Source of the DNA: Verrucomicrobiia bacterium
Lineage (GTDB): Bacteria > Verrucomicrobiota > Verrucomicrobiia > Limisphaerales > Pedosphaeraceae
NCBI GenBank assembly: GCA_036268055.1
Contig: DATAUW010000018.1
Coordinates: 1 to 64,000, forward strand
Reading direction: 5' to 3'
DNA: 64,000 nt
A program made the position numbers and the translations under genes. This document shows positions 15,617 through 24,024 of the stretch, in pieces (position 1 is the first letter of the stretch; each line of letters begins with the position of its first letter). Below the pieces are notes generated by a model. The model was not told the DNA's origin, searched no databases, and saw only the letters and a program-made list of their open reading frames with translations.

Positions 15617-16297
15617 ATGCGCATCTTATTGATTGAGGACGAGCAAAAAGTCGCAGAATTTGTCGCGCGCGGCCTGCGCGCGGAACGCTTCGCGGTGGAT
15701 ACCGCCAGCGACGGACTGCGCGGCTGGGAAATGGCTTCCGCGTATAGTTACGACCTCGTCGTCCTCGATCTCATGCTTCCCGGCCTGAGCGGCACGGAGG
15801 TGTTGAAACGCATTCGCCGTCAAAAATCCCAAGTGCCGTTACTTGTGTTGACGGCGCGCGACGGCACGGCGGAGAAGGTCGAAACTTTTGAAGCCGGCGC
15901 GGATGATTATCTTACCAAGCCTTTCGCTTTTGCCGAATTGCTCGTGCGCGTGAAGGCGTTGTTGCGCCGTGGCACGACCGATCGTTCGAGCATTCTCCGC
16001 GTCGGCGATCTCGAGGTGGATCGTCTCGCGCAACAAGTTCGCCGCGCGGGCAAGCGCATCGAACTCACCTCAAAAGAATACGGCCTGCTCGAATATCTCG
16101 TGGCCAATGCCGGACGCGTCCTTTCACGCACGATGATCATCGAGCATGTCTGGGACGAAAGTTTTGAAGGCCTCACCAACATCGTGGATGTTTACGTTCG
16201 CCACCTGCGCAGCAAAGTGGACGTGCCGCACGAGACAAAATTGATCCGTACCATTCGTGGTGTCGGCTACAGCATCAGCGACGAACCCGAGCCATGA
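15617..16297 (+). CDS. OmpR-family response regulator
   Basis: 226 residues: receiver domain (about 1-115; acidic pocket Glu7, Asp8, phosphoacceptor Asp51 in VVLDLMLPG, Lys in LTKPF) and a C-terminal winged-helix DNA-binding domain (KRIELTSKEYGLLEYLV to RTIRGVGYSI). The subtype is closest to CusR/QseB-like regulators. An upstream in-frame start exists at 15497, but MRILLIEDE at 15617 is the canonical beginning. The stop overlaps the kinase start (ATGA). No transport or efflux genes are adjacent to suggest the signal. Confidence 0.92.
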   Translation: MRILLIEDEQKVAEFVARGLRAERFAVDTASDGLRGWEMASAYSYDLVVLDLMLPGLSGTEVLKRIRRQKSQVPLLVLTARDGTAEKVETFEAGADDYLTKPFAFAELLVRVKALLRRGTTDRSSILRVGDLEVDRLAQQVRRAGKRIELTSKEYGLLEYLVANAGRVLSRTMIIEHVWDESFEGLTNIVDVYVRHLRSKVDVPHETKLIRTIRGVGYSISDEPEP

Positions 16298-17700
16298 ACA
16301 CGCGCTCGATCCGATTTCGGCTCGTGGTTTGGTACGCCGGTTTGTTGATCGCGGTTTTTGTTTTGCTGAGCGGATTGATTTACGGCGGCCTGAAATTGTA
16401 TCTTGAACGCAGTCTCGCGCAGTCGCAAATCCGCCGCGCGCGGCAAATCGCCGAGACCCTGCTGGCAAATATTTCCGCCACCGGGGAAGCGCACGTGATT
16501 GACGAAATCAATTCGTGGTTCGCGCCCGAGACGAACGACCGTTTCATCCGCATCACCGGCGAAAACTCCACCGTCCTGTATCGCTCGACCAACCCGCGTG
16601 ACCGCAGTTTTGACGTGAACGCGGTGCCACCATTTGCTGATACCGGTGATAAAATTTTATGGCGAAAACAAATATTGCCCGAACACAAAGATTTGTTGAT
16701 CGCCGCGGTGCCGTACATAACTGCCAGCGGAAAACATTACCTCGTTGAAGTCGGCGCATCGCTGGAACCGGTGAAAGATGTGTTGCATCAACTGGTCATG
16801 TTGCTCGCGCTGGGGCTGACAGGCATGGTTGTGGCAGCGATTGGCAGTGGCTATTTCTTGGTGACTCGTGCCCTGGCGCCGGTGGACGAACTCAGCAGCA
16901 GCGCGCGCCGGATTACCTTGAACAATCTCAAGGAACGATTGCCCGCTGCGCAAACCGGCGATGAATTGGAACGCCTCGCCATTTCCTTGAACCACATGAT
17001 CGCGCGCCTCGACGATGCTCTCGAGTACAATCGCCGTTTCATTGCCGACGCATCACATGAATTGCGCACGCCGCTGACCATCATGCGCGGCGAATTGGAA
17101 TCGGTCGTCGAACAAATAGATCCGTCGCCCGAATTGCAGCGCAAAGCCGCCAGCGTGCTTGAGGAAGTCGAACGCCTCGCGCGCATTGTTGAAGGACTGT
17201 TCGCCATTTCGCGCCTCGATGCCGGTGAAGCGCAAAAAGAATCCGCACCGTTCGACTTGGGCGAACTCGCCACCAGCACTGCCGAACAAATGTGTCTGCT
17301 CGCCGAGGACAAGGACATTACCATCACCGCCAGCGCGCCCGAAAAAGTCATCGTCAAAGGCGACCGCGCGCGCGTGAAACAAGTCGTGGTCAACCTCCTC
17401 GACAACGCGATCAAATACACGCAATCCGGCGGCAAGGTGAATTTGCGCGTCTCTCCTCACGCCAGCAAAGCGATCCTCGAAGTTGAGGACAATGGCATCG
17501 GCATCCCGACCGATGCCCAGCCGCATATCTTCGAACGATTCTTTCGCGTCGAAGCCGCGCGCTCCCGTGAATCCGGCGGCGCAGGTCTTGGCCTCTCCAT
17601 CGTGAAATCCATCTGCACCGCCCACGGCGGCCACGTCTCCGTGCAGAGTACCGAAGGCGCGGGCAGTTGCTTCAAAGTCGAACTTCCCCTGGCGCAATAG
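16294..17700 (+). CDS. Sensor histidine kinase (CusS/QseC-like)
   Basis: 468 residues: N-terminal membrane helix (about 10-30), periplasmic domain (~31-165), second helix (~166-190), HAMP (~190-243), HisKA with His255 in DASHELRTPLT, and an ATPase domain with NLLDNAIKYT, DNGIGIP and GGAGLGLSIV. Cognate partner of the preceding regulator, to which it is coupled by a four-base overlap. The periplasmic domain lacks the histidine- or methionine-rich patches expected of a metal sensor, so the ligand is open. Confidence 0.92.
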   Translation: MNTRSIRFRLVVWYAGLLIAVFVLLSGLIYGGLKLYLERSLAQSQIRRARQIAETLLANISATGEAHVIDEINSWFAPETNDRFIRITGENSTVLYRSTNPRDRSFDVNAVPPFADTGDKILWRKQILPEHKDLLIAAVPYITASGKHYLVEVGASLEPVKDVLHQLVMLLALGLTGMVVAAIGSGYFLVTRALAPVDELSSSARRITLNNLKERLPAAQTGDELERLAISLNHMIARLDDALEYNRRFIADASHELRTPLTIMRGELESVVEQIDPSPELQRKAASVLEEVERLARIVEGLFAISRLDAGEAQKESAPFDLGELATSTAEQMCLLAEDKDITITASAPEKVIVKGDRARVKQVVVNLLDNAIKYTQSGGKVNLRVSPHASKAILEVEDNGIGIPTDAQPHIFERFFRVEAARSRESGGAGLGLSIVKSICTAHGGHVSVQSTEGAGSCFKVELPLAQ

Positions 17701-17774
17701 CCGTTCGCAACTTATTCCATCGCCCTCCCCGGAATAGAGGATTGAAAATAGAATGTGCCGTGGAATAATTCGGC

Positions 17775-18884
17775 ATGACCAAAATTTTTGCATTTCTTGT
17801 TCTCTTTTTCTCGCTGCTCTCTCTTCACGCGGATGACGTGAAACCTCCTGTTCGTTTCGCGATGATCGGTCTTGAGCACGACCACGCCAAGGGATTTATT
17901 CCCCTCACGCGTGGCCGGCAGGATGCGCAACTCGTGGGAATTGTCGAACCCGACCAAAAATTAACCGCGCTTTATGCCCGGCAGTTTCATCTCAACACCA
18001 ATTTATTTTATCCCACCCTCGACGCGCTGCTCGCCAAAACGAACATCGAAGCCGTCGCCACCTTCACCAGCACATACGATCACCCGCGCGTCGTTGAAAT
18101 GTGCGCGCCGCATCATCTTACCGTCATGATGGAAAAACCGCTGGCCGTGGACATGGCCGCCGCCCGTAGAATCGCCAATGCCGCGAAGTCTGGTGGCATC
18201 CCCATCATCGTGAATTATGAAACCACTTGGTACGCCGGCAACCATGCTGTTTATAAAATGGTGAAAGACGGCGAGTTTGGCGAAATACGGAAAATGGTCG
18301 CGCACGATGGGCATCGTGGACCGGTGGAAATCGGCTGCTCGCCGACTTTTCTCAGTTGGCTGACTGATCCGAAATTAAATGGCGGCGGCGCGTTGATGGA
18401 CTTCGGCTGCTACGGCGCTGATTTGATGACATGGCTGATGGATGGCCAGCGGCCCACGTCCGTCTTTGCCGTGACCCAACATATCAAGCCGGACATTTAT
18501 CCCAAGGTTGAGGACGAGGCCACCATCGTCATCACTTACCCGAAAGCGCAAGGCATCATTCAAGGTTCCTGGAATTGGCCCTACAATCGCAAGGATTTGG
18601 AAGTCTATGGCAAAACCGGTTGCGTCACCGTGCCCAGCAAAAATCTTCTCCGCGTGCGCCATGGCGATACCGCGGAAACCGAAACCAAGGTTTCTGATTC
18701 ATCCGCGATTGAGGGTCCCGCCGATCAGCTTGCGTATCTCGCGGCGGTGGCGCGGGGAGACATTCAGCCTTCCGGCCTCGCCTCGCTTCACGTCAATCTG
18801 GTCGTCACCGAAATACTCGACGCCGCCCGCAAGTCCGCTCACACCGGCAAGCGGATTGATTTGCCGCACGACCCGGCTTTTTGA
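17775..18884 (+). CDS. Exported Gfo/Idh/MocA-family protein, atypical nucleotide motif
   Basis: 369 residues with a Sec-type signal peptide (FAFLVLFFSLLSLHA, cut near 19). The Gfo/Idh/MocA fold is indicated by MEKPLAVD at about 116, IVNYETTWY, and GGGALMDFGCYGADLMTWL in the C-terminal domain. The first strand reads RFAMIGLEHDHAKG where the family normally has GxGxxG, so the glycine-rich dinucleotide loop is altered. Export without a twin-arginine signal fits a protein that does not carry a prebound NAD(P). Substrate unknown; such proteins often act on sugars. It stands alone, convergent with glmS. Confidence 0.8.
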   Translation: MTKIFAFLVLFFSLLSLHADDVKPPVRFAMIGLEHDHAKGFIPLTRGRQDAQLVGIVEPDQKLTALYARQFHLNTNLFYPTLDALLAKTNIEAVATFTSTYDHPRVVEMCAPHHLTVMMEKPLAVDMAAARRIANAAKSGGIPIIVNYETTWYAGNHAVYKMVKDGEFGEIRKMVAHDGHRGPVEIGCSPTFLSWLTDPKLNGGGALMDFGCYGADLMTWLMDGQRPTSVFAVTQHIKPDIYPKVEDEATIVITYPKAQGIIQGSWNWPYNRKDLEVYGKTGCVTVPSKNLLRVRHGDTAETETKVSDSSAIEGPADQLAYLAAVARGDIQPSGLASLHVNLVVTEILDAARKSAHTGKRIDLPHDPAF

Positions 18885-18918
18885 TGCGGGTTACTTTGCG
18901 AAACGGGCAAGTAATGGA

Positions 18919-20778
18919 TTACTCGACCGTGACGCTCTTCGCGAGATTGCGCGGCTTGTCCACGTCACAACCGCGCGCGACCGCCACGTGGTAGGAAAGT
19001 AATTGCAGTGGCATAACCGCCAGCAGCGGGAACAGGCATTCCAAAGTCGCCGGGACGTAAATAATATCGTCCACTTTCCCCGCCAGCGTCGTGTTGCCTT
19101 CCGTCGTGATCGCGATCACCGGGCCCTTGCGCGCTTTCACGACTTCAAGATTGCTCAAAGTTTTGTCATACATCGCATCGTTGGGAATCACCACCACGCT
19201 TGGCGTGTGTTCATCAATCAATGCGATGGGACCGTGCTTCATTTCCGCTGCCGGATAACCTTCTGCGTGGATGTAGGAAATTTCCTTGAGTTTCAACGCG
19301 CCTTCGAGCGCGACGGGAAAATTATATTGGCGGCCGAGAAAGAAAAAGTTTTTGGCCGTCGCATATTTTTTGGCGAGTTTCGCGATGGCGTCGTTGTGCT
19401 TGAGGATTTGTTCCATCTGGCCGGGAATGGCTTCAAGTCCCTGGATGATTTGCCGCCCGCGATTTAGCGACAGCATCCGTATGCGGCCCATGAGCAACGC
19501 GAGCAAAGTCAGCACTGTCACCTGCGACGTGAATGCCTTCGTTGACGCGACGCCGATTTCCGGGCCCGCGTGCAAATAAATGCCGCCGTCCGCCTCGCGC
19601 GCGATGGTGCTGCCGACGACATTGCATAACGCCAGCACCGTGTGGCCGCGGCGTTTGGTTTCGCGCAAGCTCGCAAGCGTGTCCGCCGTTTCGCCAGATT
19701 GGGTGATGGCCAGCACCAAAGTATTTTTCTCAATCGGCGCATTGCGATAGCGAAACTCGCTCGCGTATTCCACCTCGACGGGGATGTGCGCAAATTCTTC
19801 GAGCAAATATTCACCCACCAGGGCCGCGTGCCAGCTTGTGCCGCAGGCGGTGATGACGATCTGATCAATCGCGCGCAATTCTGCCGATGAAAGATTGAGC
19901 CCGCCAAACTTCGCCGTGCCTTCTTCAAGATCAACCCGGCCGCGCAACGCGTTCTCGACCGTGCGCGGCTGCTCAAAAATTTCCTTGAGCATGAAGTGGG
20001 CGAACTCGCCGCGCTCGGCGGCTTCTGCGCTGAATTCCAACTGACTGATCTGCACTTGCGCCGTGTCCGTGCCGAGACTGGAAACGGTGAAGCGCTCGCG
20101 CGAAAGCGTCACGACATCGTAGTCATTCAGGTAAACAACCTGGCGCGTGTGCGGCGCGATGGCGTTCGCATCGCTCGCAAGAAAATGTTCGCCCTCGCCG
20201 ATGCCGACAATTAATGGCGAACCGCGCCGCGCGCCGATGATGACATCAGGATAATCCGAGCAAACCACCGCGACGCCGTAAGTGCCGATGACTTCGCGCA
20301 ACGCCGCCGTGACCGCTTGCGCCAGCGGATGCAGCGAATCGTCGGTTTCTTTTTTTAAATTTGCGTAGTGCTCGCCGACCAGATGTGCGAGGACTTCGGT
20401 GTCGGTTGACGAATGAAAGCTGTGCCCCGCCTTGAGTTGGCGTTCTTTGAGGCGGTCATAATTTTCGATCACGCCATTGTGGACGACGGCAATTTTCCCA
20501 GACTGGTCGAGATGCGGATGCGAGTTTTCATCAGATGGCTGGCCGTGCGTCGCCCAACGAGTGTGGCCTATGCCCAGCGACCCATGCACTGGTTGTTCCT
20601 GCAGCAGCCGCGCGAGCCCCTCGTCTATCTTTCCCTTTTTTTTGCGGATGGCCAATTCGCCCGCCTCGATGATGGCCATGCCCGCGCTGTCGTAGCCGCG
20701 ATATTCCAGCCGCCGCAATCCCTCCAGGATAATTGGAGCCGCAGATTGTTTACCGATATAGCCGACGATGCCGCACAT
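18919..20778 (-). CDS. glmS: Glutamine-fructose-6-phosphate aminotransferase (isomerising)
   Basis: 619 residues, full family length (~609). Makes glucosamine-6-phosphate for peptidoglycan and LPS. The N-terminal glutaminase domain starts MCGIVGYIG with the nucleophile Cys2, followed by RRLEYRGYDSAG and HTRWATHG. Two SIS isomerase domains follow (ITACGTSWHAAL, ITQSGETADT, EGYPAAEMKHGPIAL), ending KSVTVE as in characterised GlmS. Divergently transcribed from glgC. I looked for and did not see a glmS ribozyme core in the ~120-base upstream gap. Confidence 0.96.
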   Translation of the reverse strand: MCGIVGYIGKQSAAPIILEGLRRLEYRGYDSAGMAIIEAGELAIRKKKGKIDEGLARLLQEQPVHGSLGIGHTRWATHGQPSDENSHPHLDQSGKIAVVHNGVIENYDRLKERQLKAGHSFHSSTDTEVLAHLVGEHYANLKKETDDSLHPLAQAVTAALREVIGTYGVAVVCSDYPDVIIGARRGSPLIVGIGEGEHFLASDANAIAPHTRQVVYLNDYDVVTLSRERFTVSSLGTDTAQVQISQLEFSAEAAERGEFAHFMLKEIFEQPRTVENALRGRVDLEEGTAKFGGLNLSSAELRAIDQIVITACGTSWHAALVGEYLLEEFAHIPVEVEYASEFRYRNAPIEKNTLVLAITQSGETADTLASLRETKRRGHTVLALCNVVGSTIAREADGGIYLHAGPEIGVASTKAFTSQVTVLTLLALLMGRIRMLSLNRGRQIIQGLEAIPGQMEQILKHNDAIAKLAKKYATAKNFFFLGRQYNFPVALEGALKLKEISYIHAEGYPAAEMKHGPIALIDEHTPSVVVIPNDAMYDKTLSNLEVVKARKGPVIAITTEGNTTLAGKVDDIIYVPATLECLFPLLAVMPLQLLSYHVAVARGCDVDKPRNLAKSVTVE

Positions 20779-20905
20779 AATAGATTTTATCGCAATCCAA
20801 TTTTGACTTCCCCAAAACGCCGCTCTGGCCGCCGTGGCATCGGCGGAAAAGGCATTTGACTTTAACTTCCCGCCGCCCGAAAAATAGTTTCACACTCAAT
20901 GCCAC

Positions 20906-20935
20906 TTGCCCTTGCGGGTCATCGCGGCTTATATA
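20906..20935 (+). promoter_or_regulatory. Weak candidate promoter for glgC
   Basis: TTGCCC (20906-20911), 18-base spacer, TATATA (20930-20935). The leader would be about 26 bases and contain the AAAAGGG ribosome-binding site before the ATG at 20968. Confidence 0.3.
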
Positions 20936-20967
20936 CACGTATAACTAACTATCAAAAGGGACCATCT

Positions 20968-22278
20968 ATGTCAGCACAAACCGGAAGGCAGTCGGTCAAT
21001 ACCAGCAATGTCCTCTCGATCATCATGGGCGGCGGGCAGGGCACGCGCCTGTTTCCGCTGACCAAGGAACGCGCCAAACCTGCGGTTCCGCTCGCCGGCA
21101 AATATCGCCTGGTGGACATCCCGATTTCCAACTGTATCAATTCCGGTTTGCGCCGCATCTATTTGCTCACGCAATTCAATTCCGCCTCGCTGCACCGGCA
21201 TATTTCCCAGTCGTATAAATTTGATCATTTCACCGGCGGCTTCGTCGAAATCCTCGCGGCCGAACAAACTTTGTCCGATGCCTCGTGGTATCAGGGAACC
21301 GCCGATGCTGTGCGGAAGAATTTGATCCACATGCTCAATCACTCGTTCGATTACCTGTTGATCCTGAGCGGCGACCAGTTGTATCGCATGGATTTTCGTC
21401 CCATCATCGAGCAGCATGCCGAATCGCGCGCGGACCTCACTGTCGCCACGATTCCCGTGAGCCGCCAGGACGTTGCGGGCTTCGGCATCATGCACATTGA
21501 CGCTGACCGTCGCATTACGCGTTTTGTCGAGAAACCGAAGGACCCCGCATTGCAGGACGCCATGCGCCTTGACCGCGGTTCGTACGCGAAGCTCGGCATC
21601 AAGGACGACCGCGAATTATTTCTGGCGTCCATGGGCATCTACGTTTTCAACCGCGATGTGCTCGTGAAGATGCTCGAAAATACCCTCACGGATTTTGGCA
21701 AGCACATCATCCCGAATGCGATCAACACGCACCGCGTTTTTTCGTATGTCTATCAGGGCTATTGGGAAGACATCGGAACTATCCGCTCGTTCTTCGAGGC
21801 TAATCTTGATGTGACTTCGGAATTGCCACGCTTCAATTTCTTCGACATGAGCGCGCCGGTCTTTTCGCGTCCGCGCTTTTTGCCGGGCTCGAAAATCAAC
21901 GGCGCGCAGATTGACCACGCGGTTGTGTCGGACGGTTGCATCATCAATCACGCGCGAATTTTTCACAGCATCATCGGCGTCCGCAGCATCGTTGGCGCGG
22001 GCAGTGAACTGAAACGCGTCGTCGGGTTGGGCTGCGATTATTATGAATCGGAAGCCTCGATTCGGGAAAGCAATGCGAAAGGGCGTCCGCGCGTCGGCAT
22101 TGGGTCCAACACGCGCATCGAGAATGCCATCATTGATAAGAACGCGCGCATCGGCGACAACGTCGTGATCTCACCTGCCGGAAAGCCTGAAAACATGGAC
22201 CACGAATCCTATTTCATTCGCGACGGCATTGTGGTCATCCCCAAAAATGGCGTTATCCCGCACGGGACGGTGATATAA
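20968..22278 (+). CDS. glgC: Glucose-1-phosphate adenylyltransferase
   Basis: 436 residues. Makes ADP-glucose for glycogen. N-terminal nucleotidyltransferase motif IMGGGQGTRLFPLT, then KPAVPLAGKYRLVDIPISNC and YQGTADAVRKN (about 107-117), and a C-terminal left-handed helix domain with hexapeptide-like repeats (SDGCIINHARI, IGVRSIVGAGS, RIENAIIDKNARIGD). The ATG at 20968 has an AAAGGG Shine-Dalgarno; the frame is open 23 codons further up but without homology. No other glycogen gene is adjacent. Confidence 0.95.
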   Translation: MSAQTGRQSVNTSNVLSIIMGGGQGTRLFPLTKERAKPAVPLAGKYRLVDIPISNCINSGLRRIYLLTQFNSASLHRHISQSYKFDHFTGGFVEILAAEQTLSDASWYQGTADAVRKNLIHMLNHSFDYLLILSGDQLYRMDFRPIIEQHAESRADLTVATIPVSRQDVAGFGIMHIDADRRITRFVEKPKDPALQDAMRLDRGSYAKLGIKDDRELFLASMGIYVFNRDVLVKMLENTLTDFGKHIIPNAINTHRVFSYVYQGYWEDIGTIRSFFEANLDVTSELPRFNFFDMSAPVFSRPRFLPGSKINGAQIDHAVVSDGCIINHARIFHSIIGVRSIVGAGSELKRVVGLGCDYYESEASIRESNAKGRPRVGIGSNTRIENAIIDKNARIGDNVVISPAGKPENMDHESYFIRDGIVVIPKNGVIPHGTVI

Positions 22279-22329
22279 TTTGGAATTCTTCCGCGCACTC
22301 GATAGACCGCGATAAGTTTAAATTTTTTT

Positions 22330-22653
22330 ATGCAAGTCGGACAGAAAGTCGTTTGCGTTGACGACAGTTTTCCCGGACCGCTGGCGAAATATTACGCCAG
22401 CCTGCCAGTGAAAGGACGCACTTACACAATCCGCGCCGTGTTCCTTGGCCGCGGCATTATGCACACGAAGCCTGGCGCTTCCGACGGCGAAGTCGGTGTG
22501 CTGTTGAAAGAGTTGCAGAACGGTCCCGACCCGCGCAACAAATATGGGCAAGAGCTTGGTTTCAATTCACAGCGGTTTCGTCCGCTGGATGAATTGGAGA
22601 GCACCGAGGCGCAGGAGCAGGAAGAAGAATTTGTTTTGGTGCACGATCATTGA
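22330..22653 (+). CDS. Hypothetical protein, 107 residues
   Basis: Small soluble protein with no signal peptide. The first half has a beta-rich pattern (GQKVVCVDDSF, KGRTYTIRAVFLG) like small SH3-type domains; the end is strongly acidic (ESTEAQEQEEEF). It sits in a clear gap between glgC and a methyltransferase gene on the same strand and has codon use like its neighbours, which supports it as real. No function can be assigned. Confidence 0.65.
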   Translation: MQVGQKVVCVDDSFPGPLAKYYASLPVKGRTYTIRAVFLGRGIMHTKPGASDGEVGVLLKELQNGPDPRNKYGQELGFNSQRFRPLDELESTEAQEQEEEFVLVHDH

Positions 22654-22690
22654 TTGCGCGATGGAACGACTATCTGGTTCAAGGTGAATT

Positions 22691-23275
22691 ATGAGTAGTG
22701 ATATTTGGGAAGCGCGTTATCAAAGCGGCGATATGCCGTGGGAAAAAGGCGAGGCATCGCCGGGCCTGGTGGATTTTATGGCGGCGCACCCAAACTTAGC
22801 ACGCGGAACAGTGGCAGTCCCCGGCTGCGGAACCGGACACGATGTGCGCATCTGGGCGCGGGCGGGTTTTGACGTGTCGGGTTTTGACCTCGCGCCGAGC
22901 GCCATTCGTTTGGCGCGCGAAAAAACCTCGCTCGTGGGACTGACGGCTGAATTTATCCAGGGAGATTTTCTGCGCGATGAGCCGCCGCAAAAATTCGCGT
23001 GGCTTTTTGAGCACACACTTTTTTGCGCAATAGACCCGGGCGATCGGGAGCAATATGTAAAAGCCGCTTTGCGCTGGCTCGCGCCGCAGGGAAATTACCT
23101 GGCCGTGAATTATTTGATCCCCGACAAGGACGGCCCGCCTTTCGGCACGACTCGCGATGAATTAATCAAGCGATTCTCGCCGCACTTTGATTTGATTCAG
23201 GAATGGGTTCCGCGCTCGTATCCGAACCGCACCGGCCTTGAACTAATGTTGTGGTGGCGGAAAAAGGCGCAATAA
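22691..23275 (+). CDS. SAM-dependent methyltransferase (thiopurine methyltransferase-like)
   Basis: 194 residues. Motif I is VPGCGTGHDVRIWARAG (about 43-59) and motif II VSGFDLAPSAIRLARE; the opening DIWEARYQSGDMPWEKGE is typical of the TPMT/TehB-like group, where the early W...PWE segment borders the SAM pocket. Enzymes of this group methylate thiols, selenium or halides, or a small-molecule hydroxyl; the substrate here is unknown. It may be cotranscribed with the hypothetical gene 37 bases upstream. Convergent with the YceI gene. Confidence 0.85.
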   Translation: MSSDIWEARYQSGDMPWEKGEASPGLVDFMAAHPNLARGTVAVPGCGTGHDVRIWARAGFDVSGFDLAPSAIRLAREKTSLVGLTAEFIQGDFLRDEPPQKFAWLFEHTLFCAIDPGDREQYVKAALRWLAPQGNYLAVNYLIPDKDGPPFGTTRDELIKRFSPHFDLIQEWVPRSYPNRTGLELMLWWRKKAQ

Positions 23276-23329
23276 AAAACGCGCGCCGGGATTTCACCAA
23301 CGCGCGCTTGAAATTAAAATCTTCGTCCG

Positions 23330-23998
23330 TTACTTCGCCTCGCCGGCCTTAGCCGACAAGCCCACCACCCAGTCAAAAGAAATCTTCACACCGGGGTCGG
23401 TTTTGAAAACGCCAAGCTTGACCGGGGGCTTCACGTTGAAATCCGCCATGCTGACAGGGACGGCTGCGGCGCTGATCTTCAACTTCGTTTTGTCCAGGCT
23501 CGTGATGCTCACCGGCATGGAAACCTTGTTGGTCACATTGTTGAAACTGAGTTCGCCCTTGGTATCGAATTGAAATGGCGTGCCGGGAGCGTGCGGTGTT
23601 TTCAGCGTCATCTCAGTGACGTGATATTTGATCCAGGGAGAAGTGGAAGCGTTCATCGCGTCCTGCATGACGTCGTCCATGCCTTCGTAGCCGTGAATAT
23701 TCTTGATCGAAGAAATGCGGATGGACACGTCGGCGGTGGCCTTGAGTTTTCCATCAGTGACGCCGCCTACATCCGCCTGTGAAGAATCCAGCACCACATT
23801 CGCCGGCACTTCGAGATAGCCGCCGATCAGCGAGCCTTCCATTGTCCAGTCATGCACGTTCGCCACGCCATCAATGCGGACCATGCTGCCAATGGGTTTC
23901 GCGCGATAGCGAACCATATCCTCCGCGCGCGCGGAAAGGGACAGCGCGAGCGACGCGGCAACAGCTAAAGTAACAGAAGCGATTTTCAGTTGATTCAT
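23330..23998 (-). CDS. YceI-family periplasmic protein
   Basis: 222 residues with a signal peptide (VTLAVAASLALSLSARA, cut near 25). The YceI/lipocalin-like fold is indicated by MVRIDGVANVHDWTMEGSLIGGYLEV, ITSIDK-type strands and DFNVKPPVKLGVFKTDPGVKISFDW at the end. YceI proteins bind long amphipathic lipids such as polyprenoids in a beta-barrel tunnel. Its start is 26 bases after the stop of the upstream Tat-exported oxidoreductase gene on the same strand, so the two may be cotranscribed. Confidence 0.85.
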   Translation of the reverse strand: MNQLKIASVTLAVAASLALSLSARAEDMVRYRAKPIGSMVRIDGVANVHDWTMEGSLIGGYLEVPANVVLDSSQADVGGVTDGKLKATADVSIRISSIKNIHGYEGMDDVMQDAMNASTSPWIKYHVTEMTLKTPHAPGTPFQFDTKGELSFNNVTNKVSMPVSITSLDKTKLKISAAAVPVSMADFNVKPPVKLGVFKTDPGVKISFDWVVGLSAKAGEAK

Positions 23999-24024
23999 AA
24001 ATGAAGTGAAAGGTTTGCGGTAAA

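Noticed and set aside
20779-20967. glmS ribozyme or riboswitch upstream of glmS
   Set aside because: I looked for a conserved ribozyme core on the minus strand and saw none; the gap is short and shared with the glgC promoter region.
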